Origin: Candidatus Accumulibacter phosphatis
Lineage (GTDB): Bacteria; Pseudomonadota; Gammaproteobacteria; Burkholderiales; Rhodocyclaceae
Reading direction: 5' to 3'
Assembly: GCF_012939955.1 (NCBI RefSeq)
Contig: NZ_SPMY01000012.1
Span: forward strand, 1 to 34,554
DNA: 34,554 nt
Part shown: piece by piece, positions 1 through 7,574 of the stretch
Position numbering within the stretch: the first letter of the stretch is position 1
Layout: each line of letters starts with the position of its first letter
The notes under the pieces: model-generated
The model's input: only the letters and a program-made list of their open reading frames with translations
Database searches by the model: none
What the model was told of the DNA's origin: nothing
Position numbers and translations under genes: made by a program

Positions 1-37
1 GTCCAATGACCCGCTTGTGGATCGGAACCAGTTCCAT
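1..37 (-). CDS. 5' end of an unidentified gene, cut by the window edge
   Basis: An ATG on the minus strand at 37-35 is preceded by a strong ribosome-binding site (AAGGAGA on the minus strand, about 6 nt upstream). The frame is open to the edge, giving MELVPIHKRVIG. Only 12 residues are visible, so no family can be named. The gene points the same way as the tat genes, 420 bp downstream of tatC, with a copy of the dispersed repeat between them. Confidence 0.4.
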   Translation of the reverse strand, partial: MELVPIHKRVIG

Positions 38-296
38 ACCGTCTCCTTTCGCAATAAACTTGAAAGCGGGAGGCGGTGGGTGCCAGAACCGAAGTTGCCT
101 GAAGGCGACAGGTCGCCAACGGCCCTTTTAATGTGTGCGCTCGATGGCAGCAATCCGGGGGTACGAGTCGGTTCAGCGGGTCACGTTAAAGTTCGGGGTC
201 GAGCCGCCAAAGCTTTGCGCGACCTCTACCCATCGCTTCCCAACTCGAATTTTCTTTCATGATCCGGGGCGGCCGCAACTGCAATGACCGTTAATG

Positions 297-420
297 TGAA
301 AAAGTCGCGCAAGCGACTCACGAAACTCCCTTCTCCCTCGCGGGAGAAGGATCAGGGGAAGAGGGGGACGGGTCATGGCTTTCATCATCAGGGGGTGGTC
401 TCGACAGGTCATGACCGTTA
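297..420 (-). repeat. Dispersed intergenic repeat, copy A
   Basis: One of four related copies in the window. On the plus strand it starts with the hairpin AGTCGC-GCAA-GCGACT (303-318). A second hairpin CTTCTCCC/GGGAGAAG follows at about 330-348, then a purine-rich stretch, and the palindrome GGTCATGACC (407-416) ends it. The palindrome end faces the 3' end of tatC, whose stop codon is at 458-460. Read in the tatC direction, the distal hairpin is followed by a T run, as in an intrinsic terminator. The rest of 38-457 shows no convincing gene. Confidence 0.85.
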
Positions 421-457
421 GCCGCACACCGCCGCCGCGCGGCCGCCGTGGCGGCGT

Positions 458-1318
458 TCAGGCGCCTGGTTTCTGGTCTCGCCCTGCTTGCGTATCGAGG
501 TCGGTGACAGCCTTGTTCATCTCGTCGGCACTCAGCGCCTTCCATTCGCCTTCGGCTGCGGCGGCAGGCTCCTCATCGTAGGGCCTCTCCTGAGGTGCAG
601 AGCGCTTGGTCACCAAGTGAGCCAGCGCCAGCCCGAGTTCAAAAAGCAGGCACATCGGTATGGCCATCAGCAGCTGTGAAACGACGTCCGGCGGTGTCAG
701 GACGGCAGCGACGACAAACGAGCCGACAATGACGTAGGGGCGCCATTCCTTGAGCTTGGCGAGGGCGACGATGTCGGCATACACCAGGACGACGACCAGC
801 ACCGGGACCTCGAAGGTCACGCCAAAGGCCATGAAGGTGGTCATCACGAATGACACGTACTTCTCGATGTCGGTCATCCAGGCGACGCCTTCGGGCGCCA
901 CTTTGGCCATGAAGCCGAAAACCGTCGGAAAGACCAGAAAATACGCGAAAGCCATGCCCACGAAGAACAGGAAGACGCTCGCTCCGACCAGTGGCAAGGC
1001 CAGTTTCTTCTCGTGGGCATAGAGACCCGGGGCGATGAAAGCCCAGAGCTGGTAGAGGACGTAGGGCAGGGCGATCAGGAAAGCGACCATCAGCGCCACT
1101 TTCATCGGCACCAGGAAAACACCGATCACGTCGGTGGCAATCATCTGGCCACCTTGCGGGAGTTTATCCAGCAAGGGCTGGGCCAACTGCGAATAGAGTT
1201 CCTTCGCCCAGGGGACCAGACAAAGGAAGACGATGCCGATGGCGATCAGCGCGCGTATCAGACGGTCGCGTAGCTCGACCAGGTGCGAGAGGAATGAATC
1301 CCCGGTTTCTTCGCTCAT
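458..1318 (-). CDS. tatC: Sec-independent protein translocase subunit TatC
   Basis: TatC is the multispanning inner-membrane receptor that, with TatB, binds twin-arginine signal peptides and recruits TatA to export folded proteins. The 286-residue product has the family signature throughout: N-terminal FLSHLVELRDRL, the FIAPGLYAHEKK loop, a GMAFAYFLVFP segment, SFVMTTFMAFGVTFEVPV and the LTPPDVVSQ loop, with about six hydrophobic segments. I chose ATG 1318 because the family begins at MSEETGDSFLSHL; an upstream in-frame start would run into tatB. It begins 7 nt after the tatB stop and is the last gene of the his-tat cluster. The C-terminal 50 or so residues form an Ala/Glu-rich charged tail, which is variable in this family. 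Confidence 0.97.
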   Translation of the reverse strand: MSEETGDSFLSHLVELRDRLIRALIAIGIVFLCLVPWAKELYSQLAQPLLDKLPQGGQMIATDVIGVFLVPMKVALMVAFLIALPYVLYQLWAFIAPGLYAHEKKLALPLVGASVFLFFVGMAFAYFLVFPTVFGFMAKVAPEGVAWMTDIEKYVSFVMTTFMAFGVTFEVPVLVVVLVYADIVALAKLKEWRPYVIVGSFVVAAVLTPPDVVSQLLMAIPMCLLFELGLALAHLVTKRSAPQERPYDEEPAAAAEGEWKALSADEMNKAVTDLDTQAGRDQKPGA

Positions 1319-1325
1319 TGTTGGA

Positions 1326-1751
1326 TCAGACTGTTCCGGCTGGTTTTTCGGGGCTGCCGGGCGCATTCGCAGTTGGCGTGGCGGCGGTGGTCACGGCCGG
1401 CTGCGTTGGCTCGGTCGACGCTATGCTCGGCTGGGTGTTCGCAGCCGGGGTGCTTGCGTCGCCGCTGACCGCTTGCGCGGTTTGCGTCATGGCCTGGCGT
1501 GCGGCCTGCATTTCGCCGTTCAGCGACTGCTCCACGCTGCGCGCGGAATCCTGGATCTCGGCGCGCAGTCTCTTCAACTCGTCGAGTTGCATTTCGCGAC
1601 TGATGTCGGATTTCACGTCGCTGACGTAACGCTGCACACGTCCGAGCAGGTGCCCGGCCGCGCGCGCCACTTTCGGGAGCCGCTCGGGACCGATCACCAC
1701 CAGCGCGACGACCGCTATGAGAATCATCTCGGAAAAGCTGATATCAAACAT
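1326..1751 (-). CDS. tatB: Sec-independent protein translocase subunit TatB
   Basis: TatB forms the signal-peptide receptor complex with TatC. The 141-residue protein begins MFDISFSEMILIAVVALVV, one membrane helix followed by the conserved IGPERLP hinge. An amphipathic helix and a charged coiled region (residues about 25-90) come next, then a low-complexity Ala/Thr/Pro tail. The N-terminal Glu in the helix and the IGPERLP motif separate TatB from TatA. It lies between tatA (about 100 bp upstream) and tatC (7 nt downstream) and is presumably co-transcribed. Confidence 0.95.
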   Translation of the reverse strand: MFDISFSEMILIAVVALVVIGPERLPKVARAAGHLLGRVQRYVSDVKSDISREMQLDELKRLRAEIQDSARSVEQSLNGEMQAARQAMTQTAQAVSGDASTPAANTQPSIASTEPTQPAVTTAATPTANAPGSPEKPAGTV

Positions 1752-1852
1752 TGGCCGTCGGTGAGTGAATAAGCGATGAGAAACAAGCAGCGAGAGCAGC
1801 GCGGCCCCTGGCGGGCGGCCGGGCGCTCACGCTGCTGGCGGCTCGACTAGCA

Positions 1853-2107
1853 CTAGCTCCTGGTCTTTTCGCGGACCTCGCCCTCGATGGTTTGCGCGTC
1901 CTTGACCTGTTGCGGTGCCTGTTGCTGTGGTGGCGGTGTGCTGTCGGTGGCGGCCTGGTCGTTGCTGCTCGCTTCCTTGATGCCGTCCTTGAAACCCTTG
2001 ACCGCACCGCCAAGATCGGAGCCCAGTCCGCGTAGTTTCTTGGTTCCGAAAACCAGCAGGACGATGACCAGAACGATCAACCAATGCCAGATGCTGAAAG
2101 AACCCAT
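1853..2107 (-). CDS. tatA: Sec-independent protein translocase subunit TatA
   Basis: TatA oligomerises to form the translocation conduit. The 84-residue product opens [20 protein letters not shown], a single N-terminal helix, followed by the [14 protein letters not shown] hinge and amphipathic helix diagnostic of TatA/E. A Gln/Pro-rich, charged tail follows. A GGAG Shine-Dalgarno sits about 9 nt before the ATG. Repeat copy B fills the gap between hinT and this gene, so tatABC may be partly uncoupled from the his genes by the repeat's terminator-like hairpin. Confidence 0.96.
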   Translation of the reverse strand: MGSFSIWHWLIVLVIVLLVFGTKKLRGLGSDLGGAVKGFKDGIKEASSNDQAATDSTPPPQQQAPQQVKDAQTIEGEVREKTRS

Positions 2108-2126
2108 GTCAGGTCTCCATTAATGT

Positions 2127-2245
2127 GAAAGTCGCGCAAGCGACTCACGAAACTCCCTTCTCCCCTCGCGGGAGAAGCGCCGGGGGAAGAGGAGGGGGTT
2201 CATTACTACCTTGATCTGCGCTATCTCGATGGGTCATGACCGTTA
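2127..2245 (-). repeat. Dispersed intergenic repeat, copy B
   Basis: The same organisation as copy A: hairpin AGTCGC-GCAA-GCGACT (2130-2145), then the CTTCTCCC/GGGAGAAG hairpin, a G/A-rich middle and the palindrome GGTCATGACC (2232-2241) followed by GTTAA. The first 70 bp are nearly identical to copy A. It fills most of the 203-bp gap between the 3' end of hinT and the start of tatA, with the palindrome nearer hinT. Confidence 0.87.
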
Positions 2246-2310
2246 ATATGGAATACGGCTTTGGCCACCGCCACCGCCCGGCAGGCGACACGCGTGGCCA
2301 GGGCTTGCCG

Positions 2311-2661
2311 TCAGACTCGTTTGAGCATTGGCCCGACCGGTTCTGGCCCGCCGACGATATGCGCGTGCAGGTGCTGCACTTCCTGATGACCGATCACGCC
2401 GGTGTTGATGATCAGGCGGAAGCCGTCCGGGCTGCCTTGCTCGGTCGCCAGGCGGTTGGCGATGGCCAGCATGCGTCCGAGAACCGGCAGATCCGCCTCG
2501 CTGGTACTCGCCAGCGAGGTGATGTGGCGTTTCGGAATCACCAGGACATGCACCGGACGAGCCGGCTTGATGTCGTGGAAGGCAAAGACTTCGTCGTCTT
2601 CGTAAACCTTGCGCGCCGGGATTTGACCAGCCGCGATCTTGCAGAACAGGCAGTCTTCCAT
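2311..2661 (-). CDS. hinT: HIT-family purine nucleoside phosphoramidase (HinT-like)
   Basis: Histidine-triad proteins of the HinT branch hydrolyse AMP-N phosphoramidates. The 116-residue protein has the usual size. It shows the N-terminal CLFCKIAAGQIPA, the FHDIKPARPVHVLVIPKRH block and the C-terminal triad QHLHAHIVGG (H-x-H-x-H at about residues 98-102). It follows hisE within 3 nt on the same strand, a common betaproteobacterial arrangement in which it lies between the his and tat genes. Its role in that operon is not known from sequence. Confidence 0.93.
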   Translation of the reverse strand: MEDCLFCKIAAGQIPARKVYEDDEVFAFHDIKPARPVHVLVIPKRHITSLASTSEADLPVLGRMLAIANRLATEQGSPDGFRLIINTGVIGHQEVQHLHAHIVGGPEPVGPMLKRV

Positions 2662-2664
2662 GAC

Positions 2665-2985
2665 TCAGCTTTTCCTCGACTTTTTCTCGTCGATGCCCGA
2701 AACGCCTTCGCGGCGCCGCATTTCCTGCAGCACGTCTTCGATCGACAGGCCATAAAAGGCGAGCAGTACCATCGTGTGGTAGAGCACGTCAGTCGACTCC
2801 CAGACCACATGCAGGCGGTTGCCTTCCTTGCCGGCCATGATCAACTCGGCGGTTTCTTCGCCGATTTTCTTGAGGATGGCGTCCGGCCCCTTGGCCATCA
2901 ACTGGGCTGTGTACGAGGTTTCCGGGTCGGCCTTGCGGCGCGCAAGCAGGGTCTCTGAGATCCGGTGCAGCATGTCCATGTTCAT
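2665..2985 (-). CDS. hisE: Phosphoribosyl-ATP pyrophosphatase
   Basis: HisE hydrolyses phosphoribosyl-ATP to phosphoribosyl-AMP, the second step of histidine synthesis. The 106-residue protein is the stand-alone form. It has the helical MazG-like core with [20 protein letters not shown], the metal-binding EETAELIMA (GEETAE) and ESTDVLYH (ExxD), all as in the family. Its ATG overlaps the hisI stop (ATGA), so translation is probably coupled. A second ATG 6 nt downstream is also possible. The C-terminus is a charged tail. Confidence 0.95.
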   Translation of the reverse strand: MNMDMLHRISETLLARRKADPETSYTAQLMAKGPDAILKKIGEETAELIMAGKEGNRLHVVWESTDVLYHTMVLLAFYGLSIEDVLQEMRRREGVSGIDEKKSRKS

Positions 2986-3386
2986 TTACCGTAGATTTCC
3001 TTGGGATCCTTGAGCACCGGGTCGGCCGTTACCCACGTTTCCCTCTGCAGTTGATAGAAAAAACAGCTCTCGCGACCGGTGTGGCAGGCAATTCCGCCTT
3101 CCTGGTCGATCGACAGTAGCAGCACGTCGCCATCACAGTCGGTGCGAATCGAGCGTACGCGTTGCGCATGACCGGATTCCTCTCCTTTGCGCCACAGTCG
3201 TTGACGAGAACGCGACCAGTATACCGCGCTACCGCTGTTTACCGTCTCCTGCAGTGATTGGCGATTCATGAAGGCGAACATTAGCACTCGACCACTGCTG
3301 GCATCCTGGGCAATTGCCGGAAGCATTCCCTGCGCGTCCCATTTGAGGGCGTTCAGCCAGTCCTGGCCGGGGTCCAGATCACTCAC
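2982..3386 (-). CDS. hisI: Phosphoribosyl-AMP cyclohydrolase
   Basis: HisI opens the adenine ring of phosphoribosyl-AMP (third step). The product is 134 residues. Family blocks are [31 protein letters not shown], the [18 protein letters not shown] loop, the metal/zinc region [10 protein letters not shown] and [17 protein letters not shown] chose GTG 3386-3384, which overlaps the hisF stop TGA (GTGA). It supplies exactly the expected N-terminus, and no ATG lies near. HisI and HisE are separate proteins here, not fused as in enterobacteria. Confidence 0.93.
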   Translation of the reverse strand: MSDLDPGQDWLNALKWDAQGMLPAIAQDASSGRVLMFAFMNRQSLQETVNSGSAVYWSRSRQRLWRKGEESGHAQRVRSIRTDCDGDVLLLSIDQEGGIACHTGRESCFFYQLQRETWVTADPVLKDPKEIYGK

Positions 3387-4144
3387 AGGCGGACCTCGAT
3401 CCCCCGCTCGCGCATATAGGTCTTGGCCTGTCGAACGGTGAATTCTCCAAAATGGAAGATGCTCGCCGCCAGGACGGCATCGGCGCGGCCATCGCTGACG
3501 CCGTCGACGAGGTGCTGGAGATTGCCGACGCCTCCGCTCGCGATTACCGGAATTTCCACTGCGTCCGACACGGCGCACGTCAGCGGCAGGTCGAAACCGT
3601 TGCGTGTGCCATCGCGATCCATGCTGGTGAGCAGGATTTCGCCGGCACCGAGCTGCTGTACGCGGCGCGCCCAGGCAATGGCGTCGATGCCGGTGTGGCG
3701 GCGTCCGCCATGGGTGAACACCTGCCATTCACCCGGCGCCACCTGCTTGGCGTCGATGGCGACGACGATGCATTGATTGCCGACCTTGGCCGAGGCGTTG
3801 GCGACCAGGTCCGGGTTCTCGACGGCGGCGGTGTTCATGCTCACCTTGTCTGCGCCCGCGTTCAGCAAGCGCCTGACGTCGGCAACCGAGCGCACGCCGC
3901 CACCAACGGTCAGTGGAATGAAGACTTCGGCAGCACAGGCTTCGACGACGTGCAGGATGATGTCGCGCTGATCCGACGAGGCGGTGATGTCGAGAAAGGT
4001 GATTTCGTCGGCCCCCTGCTGATCATAGCGGCGGGCGATTTCGACCGGGTCACCAGCATCGCGCAACGCGACGAAATTGGTGCCCTTGACGACACGACCG
4101 GCAGTTACGTCCAGGCAGGGGATGATGCGTTTGGCCAGGCCCAT
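3383..4144 (-). CDS. hisF: Imidazole glycerol phosphate synthase, cyclase subunit
   Basis: HisF is the (beta/alpha)8 barrel that, with the glutaminase HisH, converts PRFAR plus ammonia to imidazole glycerol phosphate and AICAR. The 253-residue protein begins [21 protein letters not shown], which includes the catalytic Asp11. It has the two phosphate-binding motifs (VGGGVRS and IASGGVG) and the second catalytic Asp in VVAIDAKQV. The length is typical. It starts about 40 nt after hisA and overlaps hisI. Confidence 0.97.
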   Translation of the reverse strand: MGLAKRIIPCLDVTAGRVVKGTNFVALRDAGDPVEIARRYDQQGADEITFLDITASSDQRDIILHVVEACAAEVFIPLTVGGGVRSVADVRRLLNAGADKVSMNTAAVENPDLVANASAKVGNQCIVVAIDAKQVAPGEWQVFTHGGRRHTGIDAIAWARRVQQLGAGEILLTSMDRDGTRNGFDLPLTCAVSDAVEIPVIASGGVGNLQHLVDGVSDGRADAVLAASIFHFGEFTVRQAKTYMRERGIEVRL

Positions 4145-4183
4145 GCTCAGTCAGCGCCTTGATCTTGCCATCTGGTGGCGCGC

Positions 4184-4927
4184 TCAGGCATTCGCCGCCC
4201 GGTCCGCTTCCGCCTGTGCGACGGAAAAATCCAGTGAGCCGTCGTAAATGGCGCGGCCGGCGATGGCGGCGCTGATGCCTTCCTGCTCGACCGCACAAAG
4301 CTGCCGAATGTCGTCGATACTCGACAGACCGCCGCTGGCGATGACCGGGATCAGCAGTGCCTGGGCCAGCTTGACGGTGGCTTCGATATTGAATCCGGAA
4401 AGCATGCCATCGCGACCGATATCGGTGTAGATGATTGCCTCGACACCGTAGTCCTCGTACTTCTTGGCCAGATCGATGACGTCGTGCCCGGTCATCTTGG
4501 ACCAGCCGTCAACCGCCACTTTGCCGTCGCGGGCATCGAGGCCGACGATTATGTGGCCGGGGAAGGCGCCGCACGCATCATGCAGAAAGCCGGGATTCTT
4601 GACCGCCGCGGTGCCAATGATCACATAACTGACGCCGTCGTCGAGACAGCGTTCGATGGTGTCGAGATCGCGAATGCCGCCGCCAAGCTGGACGGGAATG
4701 TCGTTGCCGACGGCCTGCACGATTTCTTTGATGGCGTTCTCATTTTTCGGCTTGCCGGCGAAGGCGCCGTCGAGGTCGACCACGTGCAGGCGCCGGGCGC
4801 CCTGGGCAAGCCATGCACGCGCCTGCTCGCCGGGAGAGCTGGAGAAGACGGTTACCTGCTCCATGAGACCCTGTTTGAGCCGGACGCACTGTCCGCCTTT
4901 GAGGTCAATCGCGGGGATAATCAACAT
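4184..4927 (-). CDS. hisA: ProFAR isomerase (phosphoribosylformimino-AICAR ribotide isomerase)
   Basis: HisA isomerises ProFAR to PRFAR in a barrel homologous to HisF. The 247-residue protein starts [20 protein letters not shown] with the catalytic Asp8, has [12 protein letters not shown] (phosphate site) and [14 protein letters not shown] (second catalytic Asp), and ends with the [12 protein letters not shown] motif. It lies between hisH and hisF on the minus strand. A short 9-bp tandem repeat sits in the 78-bp gap upstream. Confidence 0.97.
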   Translation of the reverse strand: MLIIPAIDLKGGQCVRLKQGLMEQVTVFSSSPGEQARAWLAQGARRLHVVDLDGAFAGKPKNENAIKEIVQAVGNDIPVQLGGGIRDLDTIERCLDDGVSYVIIGTAAVKNPGFLHDACGAFPGHIIVGLDARDGKVAVDGWSKMTGHDVIDLAKKYEDYGVEAIIYTDIGRDGMLSGFNIEATVKLAQALLIPVIASGGLSSIDDIRQLCAVEQEGISAAIAGRAIYDGSLDFSVAQAEADRAANA

Positions 4928-5005
4928 GTCGGAGTGATTGAAGTGAGTTGGAAGGAGGGTGAGGAGGGTGAGGAGGGCGCTGGAAGCAGGCAGACCGGCA
5001 CTCGG

Positions 5006-5666
5006 TCAGGGCTTCCAGGCGACGAAGTTGGCCAGCATGGCGAGCCCGTCAATGGCGCTCTTTTCCGGATGGCACTGAATGGCAAAGATATTATCCCGAG
5101 CCACTGCGCTGGTAAAGGGTATGCCGTAGCGGGTGGTGCCGACGACGTAGTCCTCATCCTGAGGTTCGACGAAATAACTGTGCACAAAATAGAAGCGCGC
5201 ATCGTTGGCAATGCCTTTCCAGAGCGCGTGTTCGCGGCTGTGCCTGACCTCGTTCCAGCCCATGTGCGGCACCTTGAGCTTGCTACCCATGGCGTCGATC
5301 ATTTTCTCGGCGGGAAAGCGGCGCACATTGCCGGCGATCAGGCCCAGGCCGGGGACATTTCCTTCGTCGCTATGCTCGAAGAGCATTTGTTGACCGATAC
5401 AGATACCCAGAAAGGGCTTGTTGCGGGCGGCTTCGAGCACCGCGCTACGCAGGCCGCGCGTCTCGATCTCGTGCATGCAGTCCGGCATGGCGCCTTGCCC
5501 GGGGAAGACTACGCGTTCGGCGGCAGCGACCGCGGCCGGATCCGACGAGACCAGCACCTGGCGACCGTCGGCGACGTGGGCCAGCGCTTGCCAGACCGAA
5601 CGCAGGTTGCCCATCCCGTAATCGACCACGACGATCGCCCCCCCTGGCTGCAGCGAGCGCGGCCAT
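5006..5666 (-). CDS. hisH: Imidazole glycerol phosphate synthase, glutaminase subunit (1-nt frameshift near start)
   Basis: HisH is the class I glutamine amidotransferase that feeds ammonia to HisF. The reading frame from 5629 gives VDYGMGNLRSVWQAL, the oxyanion/nucleophile region FLGICIGQQMLFEHSDEG (Cys in GICIG) and the His-Glu pair in CHPEKSAIDG. The expected first residues are in another frame. An ATG at 5666-5664 overlaps the hisB stop (TGATG) and reads MAALAAARG, then shifts at a run of seven G on the minus strand (5638-5644). Dropping one G joins it to AIVVVDYGMGN, giving a normal protein of about 219 residues. As it stands, translation could begin only at GTG 5629, which loses the first beta strand. 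A sequencing or assembly error is the likelier explanation. Confidence 0.88.
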
Positions 5667-6253
5667 CAGAGCGTGCCTTTGGTCGACGGAATGCTGGCGC
5701 CGGCGCGAGGATCGATTTCGACGGCGGCGCGCAGGGCACGTCCGAAGGCCTTGAATACCGTTTCCGCCTGGTGGTGCGCGTTGTCGCCGCGCAGATTGTC
5801 GATGTGCAGGCTCAGCAAGGCATGATTGACCAGGCCCTGGAAGAATTCATGCACCAGATCGACGTCGAAGGCGCCAATCATCGCGCGCTTGAAATCGACA
5901 TGGAATTCGAGGCCCGGGCGGCCGGAAAGGTCGATCACCACGCGCGAAAGCGCTTCGTCGAGAGGGACATAGGCGTGCCCGTAGCGGCGCAGCCCTTTCT
6001 TGTCGCCCAGTGCCTTGGCCAGCGCCTGGCCGAGAGTGATGCCGATATCCTCGACGGTGTGGTGGGCGTCGATGTGCAGGTCGCCGTCGGCTTGAATGTC
6101 GAGGTCGATCAGGCCGTGCCGGGCAATCTGCTCGAGCATGTGATCGAGAAAGGGGACGCCGGTGGCGAAGCTGCTCTGGCCGCTGCCATCGAGGTTCAGG
6201 CGAACGGTGATCCGGGTTTCGAGTGTATTCCTGGAAACTTCTGCTTGCCGCAT
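5666..6253 (-). CDS. hisB: Imidazoleglycerol-phosphate dehydratase
   Basis: HisB dehydrates imidazole glycerol phosphate to imidazole acetol phosphate. The 195-residue protein is the monofunctional form without a histidinol-phosphate phosphatase domain. It has the duplicated metal-binding His clusters: [13 protein letters not shown] and [11 protein letters not shown], then [13 protein letters not shown] and [24 protein letters not shown] 6253 gives the family N-terminus [15 protein letters not shown]; the longer frame upstream is not family-like. Its start faces hisC across a 167-bp divergent gap, and its stop overlaps the hisH ATG. Confidence 0.96.
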   Translation of the reverse strand: MRQAEVSRNTLETRITVRLNLDGSGQSSFATGVPFLDHMLEQIARHGLIDLDIQADGDLHIDAHHTVEDIGITLGQALAKALGDKKGLRRYGHAYVPLDEALSRVVIDLSGRPGLEFHVDFKRAMIGAFDVDLVHEFFQGLVNHALLSLHIDNLRGDNAHHQAETVFKAFGRALRAAVEIDPRAGASIPSTKGTL

Positions 6254-6356
6254 CGGGAGACCATGGCAGGGTGGCAAAAAAATGTCGGGTTTGAAGAAAA
6301 TCTTCGCGCTTCGCGTGTGAGCACTGAAACAGTGCCGCCAATCGGCGAACGTCGCC

Positions 6357-6383
6357 TTGACCGACAGAGGCGCATGATACCAT
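6357..6383 (+). promoter_or_regulatory. Weak sigma70-like promoter candidate for hisC
   Basis: TTGACC (6357-6362) and TACCAT (6378-6383), 15 bp apart, lie 38 nt before the hisC ATG in the hisB/hisC divergent gap. The spacing is short and the -10 is poor. Because hisC is flipped relative to its pathway neighbours, it needs its own promoter somewhere in 6254-6420. Confidence 0.3.
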
Positions 6384-6420
6384 TTCACGCTTCCCTTGCA
6401 TCCGAACTGAGTCGCCTTTC

Positions 6421-7497
6421 ATGAGCCGCTACTGGAGTTCCCTTGTTCATCGCCTGACGCCTTATGTTCCTGGCGAGCAGCCGAAGTTGGTTAGGCTGGT
6501 CAAGCTGAACACCAACGAGAATCCCTATCCGCCATCCCCGCGCGTGCTCGAGGCGATTACCGAAGAGTTGACGAACGGCGGCGAACGGCTGCGCCTGTAC
6601 CCGGATCCGAGCGCCGATCGCCTCAAGGAAGCCGTTGCCGCGCGCTTTGCAGATTTTGGCATCAGGGCGCAGCAGGTCTTCGTCGGCAACGGCTCGGATG
6701 AAGTGCTGGCGCATGTATTCATGGCGCTGCTCAAGCACGAACGACCGATTCTCTTCCCCGACATCACCTACAGCTTCTATCCGGTCTACTGCGGTTTGTA
6801 CGAGGTCGCTTTTGCGACAGTGCCGCTGGATGAGAATTTTGCGATTTCTGTCGACGACTATGTGGCAGCCAACGGCGGCATCATTTTCCCGAACCCGAAT
6901 GCGCCGACGGGCTGCCTGCTGCCGCTGCAAGCGATCGCCTCCCTGCTAGCCAGGCATCGGCAGTCGGTCGTCGTCGTCGATGAAGCCTACGTGGACTTCG
7001 GCGGCGAGTCGGCGATGGTGCTGGTCAATGAGCACCCGAACCTGCTGGTCGTGCGCACCCTGTCCAAGGCGCACTCGCTGGCCGGCCTGCGCGTCGGCTA
7101 CGCGGTTGGTCAGGGTGAGCTGATCGAGGCGCTGGATCGCGTCAAGAACAGCTTCAACTCGTATCCACTCGATCGCCTGGCGATTGCCGGCGCCGTCGCC
7201 GCGATCGGTGACCAGGCGTATTTCGATGGTACGCGGCAAGCGGTGATGCGCAGCCGCGAGGCGCTGTGCAGTGCCTTGTCGGGGCTGGGTTTCGAGGTCT
7301 TGCCGTCGGCGGCCAATTTCGTTTTTGCGCGTCACCGGCAACGCGATGCGGCTGAACTAGCTGCTGCCTTGCGTCAGCGCGGAATCATCGTGCGCCACTT
7401 CAATTTGCCACGCATTGACCAGCACCTGCGCATCACCATCGGTACCGATGCGCAGGGCGAACTGCTGATCGAAGCTTTGCGCGAGATTCTCGCTTGA
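6421..7497 (+). CDS. hisC: Histidinol-phosphate aminotransferase
   Basis: HisC is the PLP-dependent fold-I aminotransferase that converts imidazole acetol phosphate to histidinol phosphate. The 358-residue protein has [13 protein letters not shown] (substrate/PLP region), [35 protein letters not shown] with the PLP-ring Asp, and [16 protein letters not shown] with the Schiff-base Lys. It ends with a normal LRITIGT block. It is the only his gene here on the plus strand, convergent with hisD and divergent from hisB. Codon use and GC look like the neighbours. Confidence 0.97.
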   Translation: MSRYWSSLVHRLTPYVPGEQPKLVRLVKLNTNENPYPPSPRVLEAITEELTNGGERLRLYPDPSADRLKEAVAARFADFGIRAQQVFVGNGSDEVLAHVFMALLKHERPILFPDITYSFYPVYCGLYEVAFATVPLDENFAISVDDYVAANGGIIFPNPNAPTGCLLPLQAIASLLARHRQSVVVVDEAYVDFGGESAMVLVNEHPNLLVVRTLSKAHSLAGLRVGYAVGQGELIEALDRVKNSFNSYPLDRLAIAGAVAAIGDQAYFDGTRQAVMRSREALCSALSGLGFEVLPSAANFVFARHRQRDAAELAAALRQRGIIVRHFNLPRIDQHLRITIGTDAQGELLIEALREILA

Positions 7498-7513
7498 GTG
7501 CCCGAGAGTCGGC

Positions 7514-7545
7514 GATTTTGAGATTTTGAGATTTTGAGATTTTGA
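7514..7545. repeat. Tandem repeat of GATTTTGA, four perfect copies
   Basis: Four uninterrupted 8-bp units, GATTTTGA, occupy the 77-bp gap between the convergent ends of hisC and hisD. They are AT-rich against a GC-rich background. They have no terminator-like hairpin. Confidence 0.95.
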
Positions 7546-7574
7546 GTGCGGCGCTGCAGGGCAGGCGCTGCCGC

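Noticed and set aside
17-262. 81-codon open frame at the left end on the plus strand
   Set aside because: No ribosome-binding site or family; it overlaps the minus-strand gene start at 37 that does have one.
2236-2958. 240-codon open frame antisense to hinT and hisE
   Set aside because: Both minus-strand genes are unmistakable; the antisense frame is a shadow.
4484-6424. 646-codon open frame on the plus strand over hisA, hisH and hisB
   Set aside because: It is antisense to three well-conserved his genes; its translation resembles no family and reflects high-GC codon bias on the opposite strand.
7514-7545. CRISPR-like array at the GATTTTGA repeat
   Set aside because: Units are 8 bp with no spacers; it is a simple tandem repeat.
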